Assembly (NCBI GenBank): GCA_028583605.1
Contig: CM053332.1
Span: 27,259,456-27,323,455, forward strand
DNA: 64,000 nt
Origin: Dastarcus helophoroides
Taxonomy: Eukaryota > Arthropoda > Insecta > Coleoptera > Bothrideridae
Direction: 5' to 3'
The notes under the pieces are model-generated. The model did not search any database. It was not told the origin of the DNA and saw only the letters and a program-made list of their open reading frames with translations. The translations under genes were made by a program, and so were the position numbers. Every line of letters begins with the position of its first letter. The stretch's first letter is position 1. Below, piece after piece: positions 29,401 through 39,824 of this stretch.

Positions 29401-30401
29401 TGTTGCGCGTTCGAAGATTAATACTGCGTGAATTGTGAATTGTAACCATTTTATTTTTAAACTGAACTCGGAACACTACAATTGTAATTCACTTAACTAA
29501 CACAAACTAATTAACACTGTTTAATGAACTAACCTATTCATTGACCGACTAACTGACTAACTAACTGACTGACTAACTGTCTAACTAACTAACTAACTGA
29601 CTAACTAACTGACTAACTAACTGACTAACTAACTGACTAACTAACTGACTAACTAACTGACTAACTAACTGACTAACTAACTGACTGACTAACTAACTGA
29701 CTAACTAACTGACTAACTAACTGACTAACTAACTGACTAACTAACTAACTGACTAACTAACTAACTGACTAATTAACTGACTAACTAACTGAGGGAAAGA
29801 TGACCGGACCGTCTATTTATAGATCCCGTTTCGGGTTCTAGAAGGAACGAACACCAACTAATTAACACTGTTTAATGAACTAACCTATTCATTGACTGAC
29901 TAACTGACTAACTGACTAGCTAACTGACTAACGAACTGACTAACTAACTGACTAACTAACTGACTAACTAACTGACTAACTAACTGACTAACTAACTGAC
30001 TAACTAACTGACTGACTAACTAACTGACTAACTAACTGACTAACTAACTGACTAACTGACTAACTAACTGACTAACTAACTGACTAACTAACTGACTAAC
30101 TAACTGACTAACTAACTGACTAACTAACTGACTAACTAACTGACTAACTAACTGACTAACTAACTGACTAACTAACTGACTGACTAACTGACTAACTAAC
30201 TCACTAACTAACTGAGAGAAAGCTGACTAGACCGTCTATTTATAGATCCCGTTTCCGGTTCCAGAAGGAACGAGCAGATAAGATTTATCGCTTGCCAAAA
30301 TTTCTGGAGCGCCTATTTTTTGATTCATTATCGCGCCCGCTTTTCCTTATTAAATGTTCTAGAAAATTCCTAATTAAATTTTATAATTACATTTTGTTAC
30401 A
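29401..30401 (-). mobile_element. LTR of family L1 with expanded 12-bp repeat
   Basis: On the minus strand the unit starts TGTAACAAAATG (30401) and shares TTCTAGAA, GGAAAAGCGGGCGCGATAA-like, GATAAGTCTTATC-like and CTATAAATAGACGG landmarks with L1. The region next to the TATA box, where other copies read GAGTCAGTTAGAGTCAGTCA, is expanded into two blocks of CTGACTAACTAA units (29540-29795 and 29895-30215). A 345-bp segment containing the block is duplicated (AATTAACACTGTTTAATGAA at 29511 and 29859). Confidence 0.75.
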
Positions 30402-31760
30402 ATATATTTTATGTCAGAGAGAAATGTACGGAATAAACTGTCTAGTATAAGTGCACGGTTAGATTTTTCAAAAAGGTTAAAATGTTACTTCTTTTCGTAA
30501 GTAGCCATATTTTGTTTTTTTCAATTTATTTAACATTTCTTCGGCCCAGTTTGGAAATATTTAAATTTTTATGGTTTGTTGACAATTTTCTAAACAGTTT
30601 CTGAAATGCGACTACGTGATATTTAAATTTATTGAAAACGTCACTTCATGACAGTTCGCAAATTAAAATTAAATATCACGTAGTCGCATTTCAAAAACTG
30701 TTTAGAAAATTGTCAACAAACCATAAAAATTTAAATATTTCCAAACTGGGCCGAAGAAATGTTAAATAAATTGAAAAAAACATAATATTTCCGGTCAATA
30801 AGGGTCTAAAATGATAAATGTACGGAATAAAGTTTCTAGTATAAACGCACGGTTAGATTTTTCAAAAAGGTTAAAATGTTCTCTTTGAATCTTCTTTTCG
30901 TAAGTAACCATTTTTTGATCGTAAAATTTGTATATTCAGCTCCATTTTACCATTTTTACTAACTAACTGACTAACTAACTAGCTAACTGACTAACTAATT
31001 GACTAACTAACTGAGGGGCAGCTGACCGGACCGTCTATTTATAGATCCCGTTTCGGGTTCTATAAGGAACGAGCAGATAAGACTTATCGCTTGCTAAAAT
31101 TTCTGGAGCGCTTATCTGCTGTTTGATTCATTATCGGGGCCGCTTCCCCTTATAAAATTTTCTAGAAAATTCCTAACTAAATTTTATAATTACATTTTGT
31201 TACAATATATTTTATGTCAGAGAGAAATGTACGAGATTGTGTCCAGTATAAGCTTACGGTTAGATTTTTCAAGAAGGTTAAAATGTTCTCTTTGAACCTT
31301 CTTTTCGTAAGTAACCATTTTTTGGTCATACAATTTGTATATTCAGCTCCATTTTATCATTTTTACTAACTAACTGACAAACTAACTAACTGACTAACTA
31401 ACTGAGAGGTAGCTGACCGGACCGTCTATTTATAGATCCCGTTTCGGGTTCTAGAAGGAACGAGCAGATAAGACTTATCGCTTGCCAAAATTTCTGGAGC
31501 GCTTATCTGCTGTTTGATTCATTATCGTGGCCGCTTCCCCTTATCAAATTTTCTAGAACATTCCTAACTAAATTTTATAATTGCCTTTTGTAACAATATA
31601 TTTTATGTTAGAGAGAAATGTACGAGATAAAGTGTCCAGTATAAGCGCACCGTTAGATTTTTCAAGAAGGTTAAAATGTTCTCTTTGAATTTTCTTTTTG
31701 TAACTAACCATATTTTGGTCGCAAAATTTGTATATTCAGCTCCATTTTAACATTTTTACA
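30402..31760 (-). mobile_element. Tandem chimeric units of L1 LTR fragment plus flank
   Basis: Flank modules (ATATATTTTATGTCAGAGAG to TTCAGCTCCATTTTA) at 30402-30957, 31209-31367 and 31590-31760 alternate with truncated L1 LTR pieces at 30958-31208 and 31368-31589. The LTR pieces keep a short remnant of the ACTAACTG run, the TATA region and the GTTACA end. The arrangement implies tandem duplication of an LTR with its flank. The first flank carries the foldback insert at 30513-30782. Confidence 0.75.
30513..30782. repeat. Foldback element F1, 270 bp
   Basis: Arms of about 110 bp, nearly exact inverted copies: TCGGCCCAGTTTGGAAATAT, TATGGTTTGTTGACAATTTT and ATGCGACTACGTGATATTTA on the left recur complemented on the right. 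The loop is about 45 bp (GTCACTTCATGACAGTTCGC). Related shorter forms lie at 38075-38192 and 38523-38622. Confidence 0.88.
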
Positions 31761-31830
31761 TATTATTTAGATAAGTCAGTTGGGGAACTTTTTTTTTTGT
31801 TCTGGTTTTTGATTAACGAAATTCCACTAC
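31761..31830. other. Intron segment, unassigned
   Basis: Short junction between the LTR cluster and the satellite array; nothing recognised. Confidence 0.3.
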
Positions 31831-33990
31831 CCGTAAATCTCGATCTCGTACGCTAAAGAACGTCTATAGTAATATAACCGACAGATGTTCTTCTGAAAAA
31901 CATCTGTACGCTATATACCGTTCAGACGTTCTTCTAAAAAAAACGGATATACGTTGTCATATAACGGATAGACGTTTTTCTGAAAAATATCTATTCGTTA
32001 TATAACGTGTAGACATTCTTTTGAAGAGTCTGCTTCAAGCGAGCTTTTGAATCGTCGTGCGTTGGAAAATATCACTGAACGGATGAAAACCCGGATCTTT
32101 CAAGACAAATCTTCTGAAGAAACAATATAGGGTATGAATAACATAAAGACGTTCTTCTAAAGAATATGTTGCATCATATAACGTATAGACATTCGTATGA
32201 AGGACGTCTATACCTTTAATGTATCAACGTTTTTTAAAGAACCCCTGAAGAACCTTCTGAAGAAACAAATAGGTATGTATAACATATAGACTTTCTTCTG
32301 CAGAATATGTTGCACCATATAACGTGTAGACATTCATATGAAGGACGTCTATACATTTAATATATCAACGTTTTCTGAAAAACGTCTGAACAATCTTCTG
32401 AAGAAACAAATAGGTATGTATAACTTATAGGACGCCTATACATTTAATGTATCAAGGTTTTCTGAAGAACGTCTGAAGAATCTTCTGAAGAAACAAATAG
32501 GTATGTATAACATATAGACGTTCTTCTGAAGAATATGTTGCATCATATAACGTATAGACATTCGTATGAAGGACGTCTATACATTTAATGTATTAACGTT
32601 TTCTGAAGAACCCCTGAAGAACCTTCTGAAGAAACAAATAGGTATGTATAACATATAGACGTTCTTCTAAAGAATATATTACATCATATAACGTACAGAC
32701 ATTCATATGAAGGACGTCTGTACATCTAATGTATCAACATTTTCTAAAGAACGTTTGTATTCATAAAACGAATAGACTTTCCACTGAAGAATGTCAATAT
32801 GTTTTAATGTTCTGATGTTCCTCTGAAAAACTGAAATCAACTGGACAAATTCTCAAAATTCTGGAACAATTCATCAAGTATTGAGTGTCGAGACATTATT
32901 TTTTTCAAATCTTAATCAAATTGGAGAACAAAAAGATTTACTAGTTCAGAAGATTCCGTTGAAGAATATATGTACGTCATATAACGTATAGAAGTTCTTA
33001 TGAATGAATGTCTATACGTCTTATAACGTATTCTTCATGGTGGACTTTTATAACGTATCTTAAAGGACGTCTGTAATAATATAACGGACAGACGTTCTTC
33101 TGAAGAATATGTTGGATCATATAACGTATAGACATTCGTATGAAGGACGTCTATATATTTAATGTATTAACGTTTTTTGAAGAACGTCTGAAAAACCTTC
33201 TGAAGAAACAAATATGTATGTATAATATATAGACGTTTTTCTGAAGAATATGCTGCATCATATAACGTATAGACATTCGTATGAAGGACGTTCATACCTT
33301 TAATGTATCAACGTTTTTTGAAGAACGTTTGAAGAACCTTCTGAAGAAATAACATAGGGTATGTATAACATATAGACGTTCTTCTGAAGAATATGTTGCA
33401 CCATATAACGTATAGACATTCGTATGAAGGACGTCTATACATTTAATGTATCAACGTTTTCTGAAGAACGTATTTATGTAACGAATAGACTTTCTTCTGA
33501 AGAATGTTAATATGTTTTAATGTGCCGACGTTTTTCTGAAACACTGTTATATGTTGTTATATGGTACAACGAATAGAACTTTTCTTGAAGAACGTCTGTA
33601 TTCATATAACGAATAGACCTGCTTCTGAAGAATGTAAATATGTTTTTTTTTGGAACATTCTTCTGAAGAATGTAATTATGTTTTTTAGAACATTCTTCTG
33701 AAATACTGCTATATGTTGTTGTATGGTATAACGAATAGGCGTTCTCTTGAAGAACGTCTATAGTCATATAACGAATATACTTTCTTCTGAAGAATGTAAA
33801 TATTTTTTTTGGAACATTCTTCTGAAATATTGCTATATGTTGTTGTATGGTATAACAAATAGACGTTCTCTTGAAGAACGTCTGTAGTCATATAACGAAT
33901 AGATTTTCTTCTGAATGTCTATACGTTATATAACGTTCAGACGTTCCTCTGAAAAACTGCTACACGTATAACTAGCCAAACCTGCAATGT
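31831..33990 (+). repeat. 140-bp satellite array S4
   Basis: GGTATGTATAACATATAGAC occurs near 32130, 32270, 32411, 32501, 32641, 33213 and 33358, mostly 140-145 bp apart with one 50-bp deletion. Units contain many short palindromes (TTCTTCTGAAGAA, ATATAACGTATA). From 33500 a shorter derived unit (TTCTTCTGAAGAATGTAAAT) takes over. The array lies in the zinc-finger gene intron. Short minus-strand frames are artefacts. Confidence 0.88.
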
Positions 33991-34015
33991 TCTAAAATAT
34001 TAACCAGATCCTCAC

Positions 34016-34195
34016 CTTTTCAGCTGCTGTTTAGTTTTGCCTCTGTAGTCGCACACGTCGCAAGCGAAATTTTTCTCATCTGAATGGATTTGCGCGTGCG
34101 CATTCAATTCGCCCAATGATCTCCCCGTGAAGATGCATTCGTTGCATCTGAAATGCTTACCAGTGTGCTTCTTCATGTGCTGCTGGAGAATAAAC
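34016..34195 (-). CDS. Zinc-finger exon (partial finger, finger 1, start of finger 2)
   Basis: Acceptor ATTTTTTCAG, donor AAAAG/GTGAGG, 180 nt. It begins with the tail of a finger (FILQQHMKKH), whose cysteines must lie in an upstream exon. The linker TGKHFR follows. Finger 1 is canonical (FRCNEC, 12 residues, HAQIH). Finger 2 begins FACDVC and is split after QQLK, to be completed by the next exon. This is the most upstream exon found in the window. Confidence 0.88.
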
Positions 34196-34779
34196 CTGAA
34201 AAAATGACATACTCAATTGAGCTTCTACCAAAGAACGATTCAAGGGTTTCAAAGTTATGGCGTTTATGTCTCAAAAAGGGCAGAAATCTTGACCCAGGAT
34301 CGTCATCGTCGGAATGTCACATTTGAAAGCTCTCTGGGAAATTATTAATTCTTAGTTAAATATCCGACGTATTTTGCAGCGGCCTGCTGATGGGAAATTA
34401 TCGCAATAACTTGGTGTTTTTATGTTCAACGATGCCACTAAATAATTTGCATATTAGGCGCGTTAATCGTCGCCGGAGGTAGATGTCGCTGAAGATGTAT
34501 AGAACGACGAAATCAGAGAATTAGCATAAATTGTAACTCGTTTGTATTTTTGACTATTTTTGCCAATTACGCCACGAAAAATCAGGGGCAACTAGTAACC
34601 AAACTTAAAACCTGTAGCAAATTTTTCATAGAAAAGTAATAAATTGTTAGGTAATATTTAGAAAATTGTTTATATTTGAAAAATTTTACAATAAATAAAG
34701 TTATTTTTATTTTTAGAGTTGATAGTAGTGGTTCTATTTGGAAAAAAAATTAGTTTTGAGAGCTCGTTTCATTCGAAAT
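34196..34779. other. Upstream intron, unassigned
   Basis: No exon recognised. Since the exon at 34016-34195 starts mid-finger, this must be intronic for that gene. Confidence 0.5.
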
Positions 34780-35059
34780 AAAATTAACTTAATCAGCTTG
34801 CACAGTTTCAAAGAGTTCGTACAGATTGCAGAATGATGTTTTGTCCAAATTCGTTGATACGTTCAGCAGACTATCAGGCAGACACTTCCCCATTTTCTAT
34901 ATTAATCAATTTTATATTATATTTATTTATTATTATATTTTTTTTATTATTATATTTATTTATTTTTATATTTATTTATATTATATTTAACGAATGGTAC
35001 TCAACGTCACGAAAAGTAATGGAAAGGAAACACAGATGTCGAAAGTTTGGGAAACACTG
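34780..35059 (+). mobile_element. hAT-like fragment, family H2
   Basis: Shares with 37800-38817 AAATTAACTTAATCAG, AGATTGCAGAA, GATGTTTTGT, TTCAGCAGACTA, GGTACTCAACGTCA and the end CGAAAGTTTGGGAAACACTG. The left end is missing. An AT-rich TTATATTTAT stretch fills 34905-34990. Confidence 0.65.
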
Positions 35060-35431
35060 CATTATTTTAATCACCCCGTATTACTATTAATAAGATTATC
35101 ACACAAACATTGGTAAAACAGTTTGTTTCTTCAATTTTGTCGTAAAACTTTGTTATTATTAAATTTTGACACACAATTTTACGACATTCAAAATTTACGA
35201 TCTTTAAAACCGCCAAGCAAAAGACTAAACATTGAAATTCTTAAGATTTTTTTTTTAGAAAAAAATCATCTTAAAATTCTTTAACTACACAAAAAATAAA
35301 AATTTACTTTTTTCAAAATCAAATTTTAAATATCAAAAATGATATAGTTTTGAATATTTCTTTTTTATAAAATATCTCATTTCAAAAATGTTGAATTAAA
35401 ATTCTCATTTTGGTTAAAAAATGGTAAACAT
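35060..35431 (+). repeat. Dispersed repeat D2 and AT-rich DNA
   Basis: At 35100-35245 lies a repeat (ACAAACATTGGTAAAACAGT, CGCCAAGCAAAAGACTAAAC) that recurs as the spacer of the TGACCTTGA array at about 41008, 41520 and 42028. AT-rich sequence follows up to the LTR. Confidence 0.7.
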
Positions 35432-35774
35432 TGTCAATGTAATGAAGCAGTCGAACGTGAATTGTAAAACACTTTATTTCCAAACTAAACTCGGATCACT
35501 ACAACTGAATAATTAACTCATTTATTGACTTCTAACTGCTAACTCACTAATTAACTACACTGACTCTAACTGACTGACTCGAGGGAAAGCGTCCGCCTTA
35601 TATAGTTTTGGCTCCCGGGTTCTAGAAAAATCCAGCAGATAAGGCTTATCGTTTGCCGAAATTTCTGTAACGCTTATCTGCCGTTTGCTTCGTTATCGCG
35701 GCCGCTTTCCCCTTATCAGATCTTTCTAGAAAATTTTCTTACGTACTAAATTCTATAATTTACATTTCGTTACA
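35432..35774 (-). mobile_element. Solo LTR, family L1, minus orientation
   Basis: The minus strand starts TGTAACGAAATG (35774), carries TTCTAGAAAGATCTGATAAG, GCGGCCGCGATAACGAAGC, a TATA box (35598-35604) and AATAAAGTG, and ends near 35432 (ATTGACA). No clear target duplication was found. No internal retroelement genes adjoin. Confidence 0.78.
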
Positions 35775-37688
35775 GTATTTGCCATAGACGGGTTTTACCC
35801 TTTTTTGACCTCATCAGTTGCCTAGCTTCATCGGTTGTTAGGCTTCATCAGTTGCTATTAAACAATTCCATCTTATACCTATTACTTAGCCACGTAAGTA
35901 CTCAAGAGACGTGAATCCCACTGAGTAACTTGTAACTGACTTTAGACTATATCTTACGAAGAACATTACCTACATGCTAATTGAGGTAATTAATACAAAA
36001 AAAAATTGGCAATTCAGTCAGATAGTCTGCTTAAGTAACTTTGTTATTCCAATAAATTATGAATCAGGTCGAATTTTATATGCCTCATCCATGATAATTT
36101 TTTATCTTTATGGCCGAAATTTGCTCCATTTGACAAACTAAAAGGATACATTCATTCGATCGTGAACGGAAGAGGGATATTTTATAAGTTTGACGACTGC
36201 TTCTGGACGGTTGAATTTTGATGACGTCCGTGCTAATAGTCGTAGAATCAAGAATAAATTGAAACTTTGGCCATTTATTGCCCCCACAATTATCATATAT
36301 CGACTTGTGCGACAACCAAAATGGAGCGGGCATGCAAACTAGACAGACAACAGACGAAGCGACGTCTCGTCATTGGTGTTGTTACGCGTTACAGGTTCGA
36401 CAAGTTAAAATACTGTGTGAAAACACTTTCATTCAATAGAAGAACTAAACAATTTACTTGTATAACCTCAATTTACAATTCCCTCACTAACTTAGGGGGC
36501 AACTGATGTCATATATTGGTATTCCACACTTACTAGAATATTCGATATCTCGAACAAACAATTACTTATTTCCTTTTGCAAGTGGAAAACAACGTAGACT
36601 GCAAATTCATGCAGCCCTCCAGGCGGCGTGTATAGTGAACCATAGGTAGCTGAACTACCAACAGTTGAAACACTGCAACCTAGCGAAGCGGTTGATCTTT
36701 AGGAAAGTTCCTAGAAGACAAGGATTCTAATACACAGATCCAATAGGTTTAAACATCAACGTTCGTTGATTCTTTAGTACTTACTTGTCGGAACATTTGT
36801 TACCATCCGAGTTACCAAAACTGACAAAATCTAACAGGATCGAAACCGATCTTTGGTTTCCAACCTTCGAATCTAATTGATGTTCAAACCCATCGGTCTG
36901 TGCATTAGAATACTTATCTCTTTAATAACCCTAATTACTTGTAAAGATTCGATAGATGCCTGGAACCTATGAGTAATTTTTCGTGTATTTTCCTAGTAGC
37001 TTGCAGTAAACGTTTAATTTAATTTAAACGTCACAGTTCATTAGGTACCCTAATTTAATTATGGACAATTTACTTGTGAAAAGTAATCAGGTAACAAAAT
37101 AATTTGTCAAAGCGTCTGGGGTACAATCAAATTTCGTTATATACGTTTATTAGTTCGGAATAAAAAGATGAAGCCGGTTCGGTGGTGAGGTCGCATCACG
37201 AATGGTATCTGTAATTTCCTCTCGAATTCATTCGTAATTTACTGCGGTTGATGGGCGTTCTAGTCAAAAATCTGGACACTGGGCGGCATCTCTAACGCAT
37301 ATAAATCTGTCAAAGCGATATTGTATTGCCGTTATTTATGTACAAATCAACTGTTCACTTCATTCTCATCAATCTAGCTCGCCCTGACCGACTGGCGACT
37401 CTCCCATCCGCTTTCTCGATTATTAAATGTTATAACATGGAAATAAAAACCCATTATTCAAATTAATAATGTATACGGGATTGTGACCGATTCTCTAAAT
37501 TATGAGCATGTGACATTTGTACATTTTCGCCTCTCTGGTTTTTCGTTAAATATCGCCATCCTTTGTCAGTTAACTAGTCGTCGATGTGCATCAGGAATTA
37601 AAATTAACTCCCTTTTTTGTCCTAATCTTTGACTATGAATTCAGTAACCAAGTGGAAAATATTGTTTTTTAATCACAACTTTCTAAAA
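35775..37688. other. Unassigned sequence with diverged duplicate
   Basis: No gene recognised. A D1 fragment (inverted) lies near 36810-36910. The stretch 36380-37030 shows ordered weak similarity to 5830-6110 (TATTGGTATTCCACA, ACTAGAATATTCGAT, TTCGATAGA, ATGAGTAATTT). Short open frames have no known domains. Confidence 0.4.
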
Positions 37689-38074
37689 CAGTGTTCCCCA
37701 AAGAGTGGTACGCGTATCCCCAGGGATACGGGAATAATTTGGTGGAGGTACGCGCTGCATCGAGCAGCTTTAGATGACTCAAAAATTGTTTGGATAAACG
37801 TAACAAAATTAACTTAATCAGGTTGCACACCTTTAAAGAGTTTGTTCAGATTGCAGAAGGATGTTTTGTTCAAATTCGTTCAGCAGACTAACAGACAGAC
37901 AAACACACTTCCTTATTTATATGTATATTAGTTAGGATGCAATTTTTTAACCAGGGGTACTCAACGTCATGAAATATTATTCATAACTATTAAACTTGAT
38001 TAAGGTTTAAAACAACAACAGATTCTTCATGGTGGGCTTTTATTGGCCGGAAACATTATGGTTATTAATTTTAT

Positions 38075-38192
38075 TCAACATTTCTACGACCCAGTTTGGA
38101 AATATTTAAACTTTTATTGTCACGTCATATTTCAAAAACTATTTTAGAATATTGTCAATAAACTGGGTCGTAGAAATGTAAAATAAAATTAA
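38075..38192. repeat. Foldback F1-related element
   Basis: TTAATTTTATTCAACATTTC and TACGACCCAGTTT are mirrored by AAACTGGGTCGTAG and AAATGTAAAATAAAATTAA. It is a short relative of 30513-30782. Confidence 0.78.
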
Positions 38193-38217
38193 AACACAAC
38201 AACAGATATTAAAATAT

Positions 38218-38678
38218 TGTAACGCAATGTAAATAGATAGAATAGAATTCAGAACAGAATTTAGTGCGTAAGAAAAGTTTCTAGAAGGATCTGATAAGGG
38301 GAAAGCGGCCGCGATAACGAAACAAACGGCAGATAAGCGTTCCAGAAATTTCGGCAAACGATAAGCCCTATATGCGTGATTTTTCTAGAACCCGGGAGCC
38401 AAAACTATATAAGGCGGTCAGCTTTCCCTTGAGTCAAGTCAGTTAGACTCAGTGTAGTTAGTGAGTTAGTAGTTAGAAGTACATAAATGATCCGAGTTTA
38501 GTTTAGTAATAAAGTGGGTATTTTGATTTTTTCAATTTATTTAACATTTCTTCGGCCCAGTTAAATGTTAAATAAATTGAAAAAAACATAATATTTCCGG
38601 TTAATAAGGGTCTACCATGAAGAATAAAGTGGGTATTATTCAATGTGTTAATCAATTCGAACCGATAAGCCCGTAACA
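38218..38678 (+). mobile_element. Solo LTR, family L1, with nested 100-bp insert
   Basis: Starts TGTAACGCAATG, ends CCCGTAACA, flanked by ATAT on both sides (38214-38217 and 38679-38682). TATA box, AATAAA and the L1 body are present. It is interrupted near its 3' end by a 100-bp foldback insert (38523-38622). Confidence 0.86.
38523..38622. mobile_element. 100-bp foldback insert with 15-bp target duplication
   Basis: AATAAAGTGGGTATT occurs at 38508-38522 and 38623-38637, exactly flanking the insert. The insert is an F1-type hairpin (TTCAATTTATTTAACATTT against AAATGTTAAATAAATTGAA) followed by TTAATAAGGGTCTACC. Confidence 0.88.
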
Positions 38679-38817
38679 ATATTAATAAAGTTTAATAGTT
38701 TGAATATTGAAGGACCCCACATAGTAATGATTAGAAATGTCAATTATATGAAATATAAGAAGATACAGAAAATATTATGGAAAGGGTACATAGGTGACGA
38801 AAGTTTGGGTAACACTG

Positions 38818-39824
38818 TTCTACGATGCGGCAACTGTCGACATTAGGCAGGCAGAGGAAGCGCCCATCTTAAAAAATATCCATCGCTCGAAGATCGTCAA
38901 ATTTTGCGACCTAGATTCTAAATGTGTAAAGAAAATTGAACTACGACTAATTTGGACGCTACAAGAGATTTCAATATTATGAAAAGTTAAAAAACATAAA
39001 AACCAATAAATCAGTAAATTGCCCCCACTTTCTAAATTGTGCCGCAGAATTCGAATTTGCAAAGAAAATTGGGCAACGATTTTCGTTTGGAACCTACAAG
39101 CTGTTAGAAAATAAATAAAAAATATATTAATTAAAATATTTCAAAGAAATAAAAACTATTTGGAAATTTTTAATATATTTTAAAATTTCCACCTTTTCAA
39201 GCTTTCTATTTTTGAATTTTGAATTTGAATTTGAATTTCCATAAATTTTGTCTTAATCTAAAAATGTCAATTATTTCAAAACTTCCATTTTTTTAAAAAT
39301 TTCGATCTTTTTCTGAAGCTTCCGACTTTTTTCAAATGTCGCCTCTTTTCGAAAATTTGATTTTATTGTAAATTTTTGCTTTAAAAAATTTTGCTTTTTT
39401 TTTGAAAATCTCGACTTTCTTTAAAAACAATGGTATAACTTTGCTATCTTTTGCCACATGTGAGTTGTTAGTTTCGAAGCAAAGGTTCCAACGAAGTTAA
39501 ATTTTTCTTTAGAACGTTTTTGAAAAAATGAACAAAAAATCAACCTCAAAAACGTAACGAACGCTAACAATTTTTCGAATCAAAAACGATCCTATACAAT
39601 AGAAAAATTAATTTTCAGTTTGGAAAAAATTCACACTCTCTTTGTAAATTTTAAATCATTGAGCTACCCAGTGACTACTATAAAAGATTTGCAGATACGA
39701 AGAGGCATAAAAAATGAGAATTTGAGATTGAACTTAAATAAAAAGTAGAAATATTCAAGTGAACATTAAGTTCTGTCGGAATTTTAAGATAAAACAAAAT
39801 TTTTTTGCTTCACGCTTTGTTTTT
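38818..39824. other. Unassigned, AT-rich from 39120
   Basis: Short frames at 38794-38982 (plus) and 38820-39062 (minus) show no domain. From 39120 there is AT-satellite-like DNA with a TTTGAATTTGAATT run. No gene is called. Confidence 0.4.

Larger units (their letters stand above)
23720..34195 (-). other. Poly-C2H2 zinc-finger gene, 3' part (gene span)
   Basis: Four exons on the minus strand join in frame into at least 292 C-terminal residues with one partial and five near-complete C2H2 fingers and an acidic tail. It is probably a nuclear DNA-binding protein; the exact family was not recognised. Fingers are completed across two junctions: a C-X2-C-X12-H-X3-H finger is restored exactly when 34016 is joined to 27325, which strongly supports the model. 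Introns are 6690 nt (34015-27326), 2853 nt (27171-24319) and 53 nt (24070-24018). The first visible exon starts with one base of a split codon, so coding exons exist upstream. None was found between 34.2 and 64 kb. Confidence 0.88.
37689..38817. mobile_element. Degraded hAT-like element H2 with nested insertions
   Basis: Left end CAGTGTTCCCCAAAGAGTGG, followed by a short palindrome (GTATCCCCAGGGATAC). The right end is the complement of CAGTGTTACCCAAACTTTCG. Flanks TTCTAAAA and TTCTACGA match at 6 of 8 positions, consistent with an eroded 8-bp duplication. No transposase remains. It hosts a foldback (38075-38192) and a solo LTR (38218-38678). Confidence 0.7.

Noticed and set aside
31831..33990. 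TTC and GAA clusters as heat-shock elements
   Set aside because: Spacing does not follow the alternating GAA/TTC rule with two-base gaps over three blocks. The words are palindromic parts of the satellite unit.
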